A program made the position numbers and the translations under genes. Shown in pieces: positions 41,406-49,628 of a DNA stretch of 60,619 nt (the stretch's first letter is position 1; each line of letters opens with the position of its first letter). The DNA comes from a virus. The notes under the pieces were generated by a model. That model made no database searches. It was not told where the DNA came from and saw only the letters and a list, made by a program, of their open reading frames with translations. The DNA lies in the IMG/VR virus record IMGVR_UViG_3300045119_000430, positions 1 through 60,619 of that record; one strand, 5' to 3'.

Positions 41406-41818
41406 CGCGGGACCGTCCGTATCTCCCATGACCCATCTGGTAGACCTGGATCGACGATGATGTTCGCGTCGTTCCAGAAGGCGCGCGCCTTCTGCTCCAG
41501 GCCGGGCGAGACAGCGATCGTGGCGCGCGACAGATCGACGGTTCCGACTTCCCTGGCCGGTCCTTTCGCCTGAGGCATCTCGGCGCCGTCGGTGCGGGCG
41601 AGGAAGGCGCTGACACGCGCATTGAATCGGCGTCCGTCGTGCTGGGCATAGGCCGACGGGTCTTTTAGCCACGCCATTGCTTCCTGTAGTAGCGCCACGG
41701 CTTCCTTGAGTTGGCGTTGCGCCTCGCGGGCGCTGGCAACGATGGCCCGCAAATAGGCCCGCTCGGCCGCCGTAACTGCCCGCTCGGGGACGTCCATAAT
41801 CGGCACGTCGTCGCTCAT
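41402..41818 (-). CDS. Hypothetical helical protein
   Basis: A 138-aa protein: AERAYLRAIVASAREAQRQL, then KEAVALLQEAMAWLKD forms a helical N-terminal half, followed by a mixed C-terminal half (ARAFWNDANIIVDPGLPDGS). ATG 41818 overlaps the upstream stop. Function unknown. Confidence 0.6.
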   Translation of the reverse strand: MSDDVPIMDVPERAVTAAERAYLRAIVASAREAQRQLKEAVALLQEAMAWLKDPSAYAQHDGRRFNARVSAFLARTDGAEMPQAKGPAREVGTVDLSRATIAVSPGLEQKARAFWNDANIIVDPGLPDGSWEIRTVPR

Positions 41819-42093
41819 CGTCTCACCTCGTCGAGTCGGACGAGCAGATCGCGTTGGCGCTCGAACCACGGTCCGTCAGGGCCTTCTCCGGGAACTTCTC
41901 GCAACAACTCTGCGGCTTCGCTGACGGCGGCCTTCAGCACCGCGATCATCAGGATCGCCTCCGTGGCCAGCCCGGGGAGTCCGCCTTCGGGATCCATGTC
42001 GCCGTTACATCCAGGATGCATGGCCTCCGATAGGATCGCCTGCGCATGTCGGGCGCGCTTGTCGCTGGCCTGCGTCTCTTCCAGAGCGCTCAT
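41815..42093 (-). CDS. Hypothetical helical protein
   Basis: A 92-aa protein, mostly helical (TEAILMIAVLKAAVSEAAEL). It has a small Cys-containing loop (HPGCNGDMDPEGG). It ends in ATGA overlap with the next leftward gene. No family recognised. Confidence 0.58.
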   Translation of the reverse strand: MSALEETQASDKRARHAQAILSEAMHPGCNGDMDPEGGLPGLATEAILMIAVLKAAVSEAAELLREVPGEGPDGPWFERQRDLLVRLDEVRR

Positions 42094-42148
42094 CGTCTCA
42101 CCTCCCTGTATGGAACCTCCCGCGGATGCGGGTGCTGGTCGTGTTCGC

Positions 42149-42577
42149 TCATGGGTGCGTCAGCAACAACGTTCCAGAGCAATTGGACGAATGCTTTCTT
42201 GCTTCGGTCGGATCTGCCCCGGAGGCTGAGCACGTGCATGACCAGTTCGCCGAGAACATCCGCATGGGCTGTTCGGTGTCGCGCGCCAGCGACTCAACGA
42301 CCCATAAGATACCGGGTCCGCAGCGCTCACAAAGCACTAGGCTCGGGCGCGTCCAGTTATGAGGCATATCGAATGCAGAGTTGCAGTCGACGCAGACCCA
42401 TCGTCGCGTCAGCGGTCCATGCCGACCCGGGCCGCGGGCAGCCAGATCACCCAGGGTCAGCGGCGCGATCGGTGGGCATGACGGCGTCAGCGCATCGACC
42501 TCGCGCATGGCCTCGAGGAGGATGGGGTCCATGTCGGGCGGGGAGAGTTGGCGAGGCGCAACGGGCGAGCGGCTCAT
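42149..42577 (-). CDS. Zinc-ribbon hypothetical protein
   Basis: A 142-aa protein with a central ribbon RRWVCVDCNSAF...LVLCERCGPG. The C-terminal SANWSCTCSASGADP adds a further Cys pair. ATG 42577 overlaps the stop of the upstream gene. Function unknown. Confidence 0.58.
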   Translation of the reverse strand: MSRSPVAPRQLSPPDMDPILLEAMREVDALTPSCPPIAPLTLGDLAARGPGRHGPLTRRWVCVDCNSAFDMPHNWTRPSLVLCERCGPGILWVVESLARDTEQPMRMFSANWSCTCSASGADPTEARKHSSNCSGTLLLTHP

Positions 42578-42843
42578 CGCGTCCCCTTCCCTCCGTTGGA
42601 GGGCTGCGGGTCGGCCTGCGGTCCGTTCTGCGCGATGTGGAGGGCGTCGACCTCCCGCGTGCATTCGGCTACAACTCGCTTGGCTGCATCAAAGACCAGC
42701 CACACCATCTCCTGCCGATCGCTGTATCTAAGCTGTTGCCAATGCGATCGGATCGACCATGGTCCGGGGCTCGGCTGCGGCCGCGGTGGCACCGCCCGGA
42801 AGAACTCGCGCCGAAACAGATTGCGATCTTCGTCGTCAGCCAC
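42574..42843 (-). CDS. Hypothetical protein
   Basis: An 89-aa product from GTG 42843, preceded by GGGAGGCG at normal distance (longer upstream starts would overlap the neighbour heavily). DDEDRNLFRREFFRAVPPRP, then RQEMVWLVFDAAKRVVAECT, is a helical pattern. Function unknown. Confidence 0.52.
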   Translation of the reverse strand: MADDEDRNLFRREFFRAVPPRPQPSPGPWSIRSHWQQLRYSDRQEMVWLVFDAAKRVVAECTREVDALHIAQNGPQADPQPSNGGKGTR

Positions 42844-43111
42844 GTCCGCCTCCCTTACCTGTCGGCCCCGGGATCGCGTTCGCCGCCCGCACAATCTCGC
42901 GCACCGCATCTCCGAGAGGGTCACCGCGACCGTTGAGGATCTTTGAGACGGCCAAGACCTGGCCGCCCTTGTGGCCGCGCAGGATAATTTGCCGACCAAT
43001 CGGGTCGTCATCAGAGATAGAGATTCTCACGTGCCTGAGGCCCGCGTCATTGAGCTGAACGCGAATGAGAGCCTCGCCTGGCAACGAACCGTCACTGTCC
43101 CGCCAGCTCAT
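42836..43111 (-). CDS. Hypothetical protein
   Basis: A 91-aa beta/alpha protein (LIRVQLNDAGLRHVRISISD, then QVLAVSKILNGRGDPLGDAV) in ATGA overlap with the upstream gene. Function unknown. Confidence 0.58.
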   Translation of the reverse strand: MSWRDSDGSLPGEALIRVQLNDAGLRHVRISISDDDPIGRQIILRGHKGGQVLAVSKILNGRGDPLGDAVREIVRAANAIPGPTGKGGGRG

Positions 43112-43404
43112 CGTCCGCCTCCCCTTCGTTCTCGCTCAGCCTCGAACCTCCGCAGGGCCGCAATGCCGATGCGCACGTATCTCTCCACATGGGTGACGTA
43201 GACCTTGCTCGCCCCGGAGAGCGGGATCGGGCCGTCTGCCGGCAGGCCATGCCACCTGAGGTCTTCGCGGATCACCGCCTCTCGGACGGCGGCTATCGCT
43301 GCGTTGTCGGGCGATTCGTCCAGCCACGGCTGCAGACGGCGCGCGAAGTCCGCGTCGGTCTCGCCGTACTTCTGCTGGGGCATTGCTGATGCCTCGGTGC
43401 TCAT
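43108..43404 (-). CDS. Hypothetical protein
   Basis: A 98-aa protein (QKYGETDADFARRLQPWLDE, then ASKVYVTHVERYVRIGIAAL). ATG 43404 overlaps the stop of the RHH gene. Function unknown; second gene of the leftward early run. Confidence 0.58.
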   Translation of the reverse strand: MSTEASAMPQQKYGETDADFARRLQPWLDESPDNAAIAAVREAVIREDLRWHGLPADGPIPLSGASKVYVTHVERYVRIGIAALRRFEAERERRGGGR

Positions 43405-43604
43405 CGTCCGCCTCCCTTCTTTCCGTTCCCGTCGCGCTCGGGCCGCCTTTTCCCACGCGACGCCCGCCACTTCTCGACGGCGGACCAGGCCACCCGCCGC
43501 AGCCACGTCGTCAGATCGAGGTGCTCAGCGTCGGCGACCTCACGCCACGCGGCTAGCTCGTCTTCGGTGGATCTCATGTTCAGGCGCTTCTCTTTGTCGG
43601 CCAC
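43401..43604 (-). CDS. Ribbon-helix-helix protein, first gene of the leftward early run
   Basis: A 67-aa product: KEKRLNMRSTEDELAAWREV, then DLTTWLRRVAWSAVEKW, the strand-helix-helix of RHH/MobC-like DNA-binding proteins, with a basic Gly/Lys tail. GTG 43604 is chosen because it lies 6 nt from the proposed -10 (43616-43611); GTG 43610 is the alternative. RHH dimers typically bind short repeats, and three GTGAGTAC boxes lie just upstream, so autoregulation of the divergent promoters is likely. Confidence 0.68.
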   Translation of the reverse strand: MADKEKRLNMRSTEDELAAWREVADAEHLDLTTWLRRVAWSAVEKWRASRGKRRPERDGNGKKGGGR

Positions 43605-43721
43605 GTTCACTAGGTACGCACGATGTACTCACGGTGTCAAGGCGGATGGGGGCGGAGAAAAAATGCTATGCCCTAAAAATAATCGTTGACCCGTGAGTAC
43701 GCTGTGAGTACAGTCTTTCTC
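43605..43721. promoter_or_regulatory. Divergent early control region with three GTGAGTAC boxes
   Basis: Rightward: TTGACC 43686-43691, 17-bp spacer, TACAGT 43709-43714, 7 nt, ATG 43722. Leftward: TTGACA 43640-43635, 18-bp spacer, TACCTA 43616-43611, 6 nt, GTG 43604. GTGAGTAC occurs at 43693-43700 (+), 43704-43711 (+), exactly 11 bp apart, and 43632-43625 (-). In both promoters CCGTGAGTAC directly follows the -35. Neither gene has a Shine-Dalgarno, so both mRNAs are probably leaderless. An AT-rich stretch (43669-43685) lies between. Confidence 0.75.
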
Positions 43722-44258
43722 ATGGTCACGAACAAAGACACCGCCCCGGTCGCCATCATCGACCCTGTTTACGTCGAGTCCGAGTGCCGCACCTGCAGCG
43801 GCACCGGGTCTGTCGAGCACGCCGACGACTTCGACGGCGACGGCTCCCGGGTGTGCCGCCTCTGCGATGGTGACGGCTACGCCGAGTTGTGCCCCTGTGG
43901 TGACGCTCGCGTCCCGCTGGAGTTCATCCCGGACGCCGACGGGTGCCGCGAGTGCCTCCGCTGCACGGAGGATAGGGAGGCGTACGAGGCCAGGGAGGCG
44001 GCTCGGCTGCTGGATGGCGGTGGGGCTCACCCCGATGACGAGGCGCTCCCCGCGGAGGCGTTCACGTGCGCATGCGGGTCCGACAAGCCGGCCGACACCC
44101 AGGAGTGCGGGGACTGCGAGGGGGACAGGATTCGGAGGGCTCTCGACGCCGCTGCAGCCGAGGGACGACGACGGGGGCTGGTCGAGGCGGCGGAGGTCGA
44201 GGAGGTGACCACGGAGACGGATGTGAGTGACCTGGTGACGCGGAAGGCGGCTGCGTAG
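43722..44258 (+). CDS. DnaJ-type zinc-motif protein, first rightward early gene
   Basis: A 178-aa protein with CRTCSGTGSVEHADD...RVCRLCDGDGY, a pair of CxxCxGxG elements as in the DnaJ cysteine-rich domain, and further CPCG, CLRC, CACG and CGDC pairs. The C-terminus is acidic and helical. ATG 43722 lies 7 nt from the -10. It is probably an early protein-interaction factor. There is no J domain. Confidence 0.68.
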   Translation: MVTNKDTAPVAIIDPVYVESECRTCSGTGSVEHADDFDGDGSRVCRLCDGDGYAELCPCGDARVPLEFIPDADGCRECLRCTEDREAYEAREAARLLDGGGAHPDDEALPAEAFTCACGSDKPADTQECGDCEGDRIRRALDAAAAEGRRRGLVEAAEVEEVTTETDVSDLVTRKAAA

Positions 44259-44495
44259 GTGGTTGCCGATTCTCGTCCGCGCGTGCCCTACGTGGTCTCT
44301 CCCAGCGGGGATATCGCCATGGTCATCCTGGACCACGGCGAGACGCCGCCGTCGTTCATCACATATCAGCGGGCAGATGGCCGGATCGTTGGCGCGTACC
44401 TCGCCAAGTGCGGATGGACGTGCTGCGATACCAACACGCGCTGCTCTCTGCTGGCGCTCCATGACGGACCCTGCGTCGGCACGGTGGGCCAGTGA
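44259..44495 (+). CDS. Small Cys-containing protein
   Basis: A 78-aa protein from GTG 44259, immediately after the previous stop. VPYVVSPSGDIAMVILDHGE is followed by KCGWTCCDTNTRCSLLALHD, a Cys cluster. Function unknown. Confidence 0.58.
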   Translation: MVADSRPRVPYVVSPSGDIAMVILDHGETPPSFITYQRADGRIVGAYLAKCGWTCCDTNTRCSLLALHDGPCVGTVGQ

Positions 44496-44743
44496 TCAGC
44501 GCGGCCAAAATTACCGCACTGTGCCCGCAGCATCCGTACGGCGGGACGCACGTGTGCATGCAAGAGGAACGGCGCTGCGCGGTCTGCGGCTGCCCTCTCC
44601 AGGCGTACCCATGCCACCACTGCGGGCGATTCCTCACCGCGGCGCAAATGTATATGGTCGCGCAGGGAGAGAACCCGCGGTGCGATGAACTCGCAGCCGC
44701 GGCGGCTGTCAGTCTAGACGACCCAGATGAGACGACGCCATGA
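44492..44743 (+). CDS. Double zinc-ribbon protein
   Basis: An 83-aa protein with CPQHPYGGTHVC and RCAVCGCPLQAYPCHHCGRF clusters, then an acidic tail. ATG/GTGA overlap with the upstream gene. Likely zinc-binding; function unknown. Confidence 0.6.
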   Translation: MISAAKITALCPQHPYGGTHVCMQEERRCAVCGCPLQAYPCHHCGRFLTAAQMYMVAQGENPRCDELAAAAAVSLDDPDETTP

Positions 44744-44762
44744 ACGCAACCAAGGAGATCGC

Positions 44763-45086
44763 ATGAACTTCAAGACCATCAAGCAAGCGAGCGAGATCAA
44801 GCTGTCCGGGATCGTCGCCGAACTGGAGAAGAAGGACGGCATCATCGCCGGCGTCACGCTGCGCGATTCGGCCGGCGGGATGCTCGTCGTCAAGGTGAAC
44901 AACTACAGCGTCGAGGTGCTGGTTCCCGCGCCGCCGAAGTTGGTGCGCCGCTACCGGGTCCGCGGGGCCCTGGCGGATGTCCAGGTGGACGAGTTGTTCG
45001 AGCACGACTTCTCGGCGAAAGCCAGGATCACGGAGTTGGAGCTCGGCGCCAACGTCGAGCCCGAGAAGGTTCTCGTCGAGGAATAG
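44763..45086 (+). CDS. Hypothetical early protein
   Basis: A 107-aa Lys/Glu/Val-rich beta protein (IIAGVTLRDSAGGMLVVKVN, then SVEVLVPAPPKLVRRYRVRG). ATG 44763 has AAGGAGATCGC upstream, the best ribosome site nearby. The OB-like alternation of strands is suggestive of nucleic-acid binding but is not diagnostic. Confidence 0.65.
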   Translation: MNFKTIKQASEIKLSGIVAELEKKDGIIAGVTLRDSAGGMLVVKVNNYSVEVLVPAPPKLVRRYRVRGALADVQVDELFEHDFSAKARITELELGANVEPEKVLVEE

Positions 45087-45127
45087 CCACCCAGACCCCA
45101 GGTAGACCGATAGGAGGAGAGACGACG

Positions 45128-45334
45128 ATGGCGACAAAGCGACAGCTCGCAACCCACGTGCGGCTCGGCGCAGGCGCCTTATGCCGAACGGTTAGGCACA
45201 TGAAAGCTCTGCTGTTCTCGGACAATCCGACGTGCCGCCGTTGCCGCTTCTACCGCCTGGCGCCGGCGCTGGGACGAGAGGGAGCGCTGGAGCGGATGGC
45301 GACAGAGGACGCCGCCAAGCCCAAGTCCGAGTGA
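45128..45334 (+). CDS. Small Cys-containing basic protein
   Basis: A 68-aa protein with a strong AGGAGGAGAG Shine-Dalgarno. HVRLGAGALCRTVRH, then PTCRRCRFYRLAP, provides one CxxC pair. Function unknown. Confidence 0.58.
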   Translation: MATKRQLATHVRLGAGALCRTVRHMKALLFSDNPTCRRCRFYRLAPALGREGALERMATEDAAKPKSE

Positions 45335-45404
45335 GATAGCGGCCCGCCCCCTCCTTGCCGGGAGGGAGCGAGGGATGGACAGTCAACGCAAGGAGAGATG
45401 ACCT

Positions 45405-46088
45405 ATGCCGAATCACGTGACCACAGTCTGTTACGCGTCCGGGACGCCCGAAGACGTCGAACGATTCAGGACGGCCCACTTCAGGGCCGCCGCTGGCGGC
45501 GATCTGGAGTTCGCCTTCGACACGATCATCCCGAAGCCCGATAGCATCAAGGCCACAGAATCAGGGTCGCAGGCCGACCTGGGTTTTTATGCGCTGACCG
45601 GTCTTTGTGGCTACCTCGGCATTCTGCCGCCGCCGGGATACTCCGGGCCGATGCGACACGAAGATCTTGCGGCGTGGCTGGAGAATAATCACCCGCATGT
45701 GCTTGCGAAAGGACGGGCCGCATTGGCAGCCTTCCGCGAGACCGGACATCGCGACTGGTACGAATGGTCTTGCGCGAACTGGGGCACGAAGTGGGGCGCC
45801 TATGATGTCGAATTACGGCCGTCGGAGGCGGGTTGGTTCTGCTTCAAGTTCAAGACCGCATGGTCGTTCCCTGAGCCCGTGTTCCGGAAGCTCGCATCGC
45901 TGCATCCCGGGATCGTCTTCAAGATCGTCTCTTTTGACGAAGGCTGGAACTTCGGTGCCGAGGGGGAGTTCAACGGCGCTGACGACTACCACACCGTGAG
46001 GCCGGGGACCGCCGATCTGTATCGGCGCGTCTACGGCAAGGATCCCGAGAAGGACGAGGACGAAGAGGAGACCGAAGCCGTCCACTGA
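45405..46088 (+). CDS. Api92-like (DUF1281) phage protein
   Basis: A 227-aa protein beginning MPNHVTTVCYASGTPEDV, with FDTIIPKPDSI, YEWSCANWGTKWGAYDVELR and FKTAWSFPEPVFRKLASLHP. These elements mark the Api92/DUF1281 family, common in phages and conjugative elements, with a ferredoxin-like domain and unknown function. Shine-Dalgarno CAAGGAGAG. The C-terminus is highly acidic. Confidence 0.82.
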   Translation: MPNHVTTVCYASGTPEDVERFRTAHFRAAAGGDLEFAFDTIIPKPDSIKATESGSQADLGFYALTGLCGYLGILPPPGYSGPMRHEDLAAWLENNHPHVLAKGRAALAAFRETGHRDWYEWSCANWGTKWGAYDVELRPSEAGWFCFKFKTAWSFPEPVFRKLASLHPGIVFKIVSFDEGWNFGAEGEFNGADDYHTVRPGTADLYRRVYGKDPEKDEDEEETEAVH

Positions 46089-46218
46089 AAAAGTAACGCC
46101 CCGAGACGGTGGTTGCACACCGGCCCGGGGCCAGAGACCCGAGCCAGGTTGCCCTAGCTCCGCAGTCACCCACGCGGACGATAAGGCGACCGGCTCCCAA
46201 CCGTCAAGGAGCCAAGCC

Positions 46219-46728
46219 ATGTCCGAAGTCATCGTGCAGACGCATGCGGGCGAGCACCCGCTTCAGATCCTGTCCCTGGCCGTCAACCTGGCGGCCCAGC
46301 GCAACATCCCGGTCACCACGGGGCCCGACCCCGGGGTCATCTGCATCAGCATCCATGGGGCGGTCCGCTGGGCCCGGTCGCATGCGTCCGGCGGGGTGTC
46401 TCCGCTGGGGGCTGCCATCCTCGACCGCCAGCCCCAAGGCGGAAACCTCGACCGAGCCGAGGAGCAGGCCGTCGGGCAGTCGCGGTCCTGGTGCGAGGGA
46501 TTCACGCAGGGGTGTGCGGCGGGGGCGTTCGAGCGCACCAAGGCGGAGGGGCTCGCCGGCCAGCTCTACCGCGACGGGTGGATGCTGGGGGTGGAGTTCA
46601 GGTCCGCTCTGATCTGCGGCGTCTGCCCGACGCACAACGTGCGGCACCCGATGGCCGAACCGTGCCCCATCTGCGAGGAGACAGCGGCGGCCATCGAGCG
46701 CGACCGCCTCCCCGAGGCCGGAAAATGA
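46219..46728 (+). CDS. Hypothetical protein with C-terminal zinc ribbon
   Basis: A 169-aa protein, SD AAGGAG. The N-terminal alpha/beta part is TVSLAVN-like (HPLQILSLAVNLAAQRNIPV), and the C-terminal part is ALICGVCPTHNVRHPMAEPC, then PICEE, a zinc ribbon. Function unknown. It follows a 130-bp noncoding gap (46089-46218) with no clear promoter. Confidence 0.6.
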   Translation: MSEVIVQTHAGEHPLQILSLAVNLAAQRNIPVTTGPDPGVICISIHGAVRWARSHASGGVSPLGAAILDRQPQGGNLDRAEEQAVGQSRSWCEGFTQGCAAGAFERTKAEGLAGQLYRDGWMLGVEFRSALICGVCPTHNVRHPMAEPCPICEETAAAIERDRLPEAGK

Positions 46729-47000
46729 GCTCCACCAGCGACGACACGCCCGGCCCCGCGCTGGTGGTGGACGAGCGGCGACGACGGCTGGTGATGCTCT
46801 CCGATCAGGAGGTCGCCGCGCTTGAGGCCCTCGTGGCCAAGTACCAACTCGGCGGCGTCCTGACGGCCCTGGCCTCGCTCTGCGAGCGTCGAATCCCGAT
46901 GCGGGGCGGGGCGGCCCGGGAGGCGTGGGAGACGTCCCTGGACGAGCTGCGGGACCTGATCGACTTCACGGCCCGCGGGATGATCGAGGACGGGCGCTGA
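46725..47000 (+). CDS. Hypothetical protein
   Basis: A 91-aa mainly helical protein (SDQEVAALEALVAKYQLGGV, then LASLCERRIP). ATGA overlap with the upstream gene. Function unknown. Confidence 0.58.
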   Translation: MSSTSDDTPGPALVVDERRRRLVMLSDQEVAALEALVAKYQLGGVLTALASLCERRIPMRGGAAREAWETSLDELRDLIDFTARGMIEDGR

Positions 47001-47001
47001 C

Positions 47002-47586
47002 ATGGCCACCGACGACGAGAAGAGGCGGCGCCGCTACCCGCTGAGCATCCGAGACCTGACGGGGGAGGACGAGAAGAACCCGCCCTCGCGAATGGACCCG
47101 TGGGACCCTGGGGATTGGCTCGTCGCTGATGAGGACGAGGAGGAAGCCGCGGACAAAACACAGGTGGCCGACGTGACGTGGGGCTCGGACGCGGACGCGA
47201 CGCCGATGCCGGGACCGCTGCCCCAGCCGCCGCCGATCCCGAAGGCCGCCGCGCCCGTCCACATCCGCCAGACCACGGTCTCGGAGCCCCTCCCGTCCCT
47301 GCTCCGCGACCTGCGCACGCCCGCGAGCCTGCCCGTCGCCGGCAGCGGTCCGATCTATGAGCCAACGCCCACCGACGTGATCCCGCCGCGCCCGGTGAAG
47401 TACCCGACGTGGGAGCGGCTGCTGATTGCGGCGCTGTCGGCCGGCGCGACGTTCGCCGTTGCGATGTTCCTGATTGTATCCAGGCAGCGACTAGCGGGCG
47501 AGGCCGTCGATTTTCACCTCGCCCGCGAGGCCAGCATGGCCGTCGGCGCAATCATCGGCGGAGTCGTCTTCCGCCGTTACCGTTGA
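47002..47586 (+). CDS. Tail-anchored membrane protein with acidic Pro-rich domain
   Basis: A 194-aa protein. The first 130 residues are acidic and Pro-rich without clear fold. A C-terminal membrane region follows (LLIAALSAGATFAVAMFLIV), with a weaker second hydrophobic segment (ASMAVGAIIGGVVFRRY). The soluble part probably faces the cytoplasm. Function unknown. Confidence 0.6.
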   Translation: MATDDEKRRRRYPLSIRDLTGEDEKNPPSRMDPWDPGDWLVADEDEEEAADKTQVADVTWGSDADATPMPGPLPQPPPIPKAAAPVHIRQTTVSEPLPSLLRDLRTPASLPVAGSGPIYEPTPTDVIPPRPVKYPTWERLLIAALSAGATFAVAMFLIVSRQRLAGEAVDFHLAREASMAVGAIIGGVVFRRYR

Positions 47587-47660
47587 CGCATCTGCTACCA
47601 ACTGGATCGGTTGACTGCGGGTATCGACAGATTTGAAAAACTCGTGCATTAGGATTGACG

Positions 47661-47891
47661 ATGAAGTTAGCAATCAGCAAGCAACCGCTGTCAGTCGAGG
47701 CAACGACGCAACTCATCGCGCTCATCGACGAGATCGGCCAGGGCGCGGCGGCAACCCGGATCGGCGTCAGTCCGCACACCGTGCGCGTTGCCTGCGCGGG
47801 TGGGGCGATCATGGCGGGCTCGAGGTCGCTGATTGAGGCGGGGTTGGCGCGAGAGGCGAAGGCCGCTGCGGCGGCGGAAAGGGGAGCGTGA
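47661..47891 (+). CDS. Small HTH-like protein
   Basis: A 76-aa protein with a helix-turn-helix-like core (TQLIALIDEIGQGAAATRIG, then VSPHTVRVACAGG). The preceding 74-bp gap contains TTGACT (47611) and TAGGAT (47650-47655), but not at promoter spacing. Possibly a regulator; function unverified. Confidence 0.6.
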   Translation: MKLAISKQPLSVEATTQLIALIDEIGQGAAATRIGVSPHTVRVACAGGAIMAGSRSLIEAGLAREAKAAAAAERGA

Positions 47892-48085
47892 TGGCAACCA
47901 AGGAGAGGCCGAGCGGAGCGATTCGCCGCGGTGTGCTCGAAGGCATCGTCTGCGATCACAAGAAGAAGCTGATGCGCCTGCGGGCCAGGCGTCCGTCGGT
48001 GGAGACTGATGCGTGGATCGAGGCCAATGAAGCGTCCATGGCCGCGATCCTGGCGCGCCTTGGGTTGACGGACAGGGCCGGCTAA
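47888..48085 (+). CDS. Small helical protein
   Basis: A 65-aa protein (RRGVLEGIVCDHKKKLMRLR, then WIEANEASMAAILARLGL) starting at GTG 47888 or ATG 47891. Overlaps the previous stop. Function unknown. Confidence 0.55.
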   Translation: MMATKERPSGAIRRGVLEGIVCDHKKKLMRLRARRPSVETDAWIEANEASMAAILARLGLTDRAG

Positions 48086-48097
48086 TGCCCCACCCCC

Positions 48098-48334
48098 TTG
48101 CTCACCGTCCAGCCCGGTATCCCGGTGCCGGGCGCCGGCCAGGGCGGTCGCCCCGCAGACCCCCGCCGCGAGATGTACCGATCGATGAAGGTCGGCGAGT
48201 CGGTGCTTCTCCCCGACGACTACGCCAAGCAGCCCTACGGAGAGGTGACCTACGCGCAGCGGGCAGTGGGTGGCGGGGCGAAATTCACGATGCGCAAGAC
48301 GACCGAGGGATATCGGATCTGGAGGGTCTCATGA
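48098..48334 (+). CDS. Small phage protein (GIPVP...KVGESV type)
   Basis: A 78-aa product from TTG 48098. The pattern VQPGIPVPGAG, then YRSMKVGESVLLPD and RKTTEGYRIWRV recalls a small phage family with this start, which is why TTG is preferred over ATG 48173. Function unknown; next to the recombination genes. Confidence 0.6.
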   Translation: MLTVQPGIPVPGAGQGGRPADPRREMYRSMKVGESVLLPDDYAKQPYGEVTYAQRAVGGGAKFTMRKTTEGYRIWRVS

Positions 48335-48690
48335 GGCGAACGCCGACGAAGAAACCAACCGACTTGGCGGGGTTCATTGCGCGGGAACAGGAGCGGGCGT
48401 GGAACGCGCTGGAGCGGCACGGTCGCGAGCACAGGTGCGACATCGGAGACCAGTGCCCGCTTCGTCTGATGCTTCGGGACCTCTGGGCATCGTTCTACGA
48501 ACCGGGGATGAAATATATCCGCGTGCTTGATGCCCGCGAACTCGCTCTCCCGTCACTCCATCCCGAAGCCTACCGCCCAAGGTGGCGCCAACCCCTCATC
48601 CCGGCCCCGACGGCAACCCTCCCCGTCCAGGACGCCCCCCAGCAGCCGTTGGGGCCGGGATCTCTCGGCAACGAACAAAGGAGCACGTGA
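48331..48690 (+). CDS. Hypothetical protein upstream of the exonuclease
   Basis: A 119-aa protein: DLAGFIAREQERAWNALERH, then CDIGDQCPLRLMLRDLWASF, with a Pro-rich C-terminus. ATG 48331 overlaps the previous stop by 4 nt, and its own stop overlaps the exonuclease start. Possibly an accessory recombination factor, by position only. Confidence 0.58.
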   Translation: MRRTPTKKPTDLAGFIAREQERAWNALERHGREHRCDIGDQCPLRLMLRDLWASFYEPGMKYIRVLDARELALPSLHPEAYRPRWRQPLIPAPTATLPVQDAPQQPLGPGSLGNEQRST

Positions 48691-49628
48691 TGCCCCAGGA
48701 AGAGATCCAACTGGTCGACTACGAGACGCGGGAGCGGTGGCTTGCGGCGCGGTCGTCGGGAATCGGGGCGAGCGAATCGGCGGCGCTGTTCGACGCGTCT
48801 CCCTGGCACACGCTGATGAGCCTATGGGCGCTGAAGGTCGGAAAGGTCGATGGCGACCTAGGCGATGCGGAGTACCTCACGTGGGGAACGCTACTGGAGG
48901 AGCCGATCGCGAAGCGCTACGAACAGAAAACGGGGCGGCGCGTTTGGCAGGGCGGCCAGTTCGCGGTGGCGCAACACCCGTCGCTGCCGTTCATGCGCGC
49001 CACGCCAGATCGCTGGGTGATCGACGCGCCGGACAGAGGAACGCCCGGCCTACTGCAGATCAAGAACACCAACGCATTCCGCGGGCACGACTGGGACGAT
49101 GGGGTACCGCAGCACATCGAGATCCAGGTTCAGCATGAGATGGCGGTTACCGGCCGAGACTGGGCCTCTGTCGCGGTCCTCGTCGGTGGCTGCGAGTTTC
49201 GATCATTCGACGTCGAGCGCAATCCCGCGTTCATTGAGGAGCTTGAGGCCTCTTGCGCGTGGTTTTGGGACTTTGTCACGCGCCGCGAGCAACCGCCGAT
49301 CGACGGGTCGTTGCGCACCTTAGAAGCGCTGAAGCGGCTGCATCCGAAGGACTCGGGCGAACAGATCATGCTCCCCGAGGATGCGATCGGGTGGTTGGCG
49401 GCATTCGAGGCGGCAAAGGCTGACGCCAAGGCCGCCGAGGCGAACAAGACTGACGCGGAGAACCGGCTGCGAGACGCGATCGGAGACGCGAGCTACGCCC
49501 TTCTGCCCGACGGGCGGCGGCTGACGCTGCTGACGACGGAGCGCAAGGGCTACCAACCAAATTATGTGGATCCCACGACGTATCGGGTTCTTCGGCTCGA
49601 AGGGGCGAAGAAAGGAAAGCGACGATGA
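48690..49628 (+). CDS. YqaJ-type viral recombinase exonuclease
   Basis: A 312-aa PD-(D/E)XK exonuclease of the YqaJ/lambda Exo family. WLAARSSGIGASESAALFD is the family start; GTLLEEPIAKRYEQKTG, FMRATPDRWVID and GLLQIKNTN give the catalytic Asp and Glu-x-Lys-like elements (here Q-I-K), and HIEIQVQHEMAVTGRDW follows. It resects DNA ends for the RecT annealase encoded next (4-nt overlap). SD AAAGGAG. Confidence 0.9.
   Translation: MPQEEIQLVDYETRERWLAARSSGIGASESAALFDASPWHTLMSLWALKVGKVDGDLGDAEYLTWGTLLEEPIAKRYEQKTGRRVWQGGQFAVAQHPSLPFMRATPDRWVIDAPDRGTPGLLQIKNTNAFRGHDWDDGVPQHIEIQVQHEMAVTGRDWASVAVLVGGCEFRSFDVERNPAFIEELEASCAWFWDFVTRREQPPIDGSLRTLEALKRLHPKDSGEQIMLPEDAIGWLAAFEAAKADAKAAEANKTDAENRLRDAIGDASYALLPDGRRLTLLTTERKGYQPNYVDPTTYRVLRLEGAKKGKRR

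Noticed and set aside
47611-47655. A leaderless promoter before the 47661 gene
   Set aside because: TTGACT and TAGGAT are separated by 33 bp, far from promoter spacing, and no alternative pair fits.
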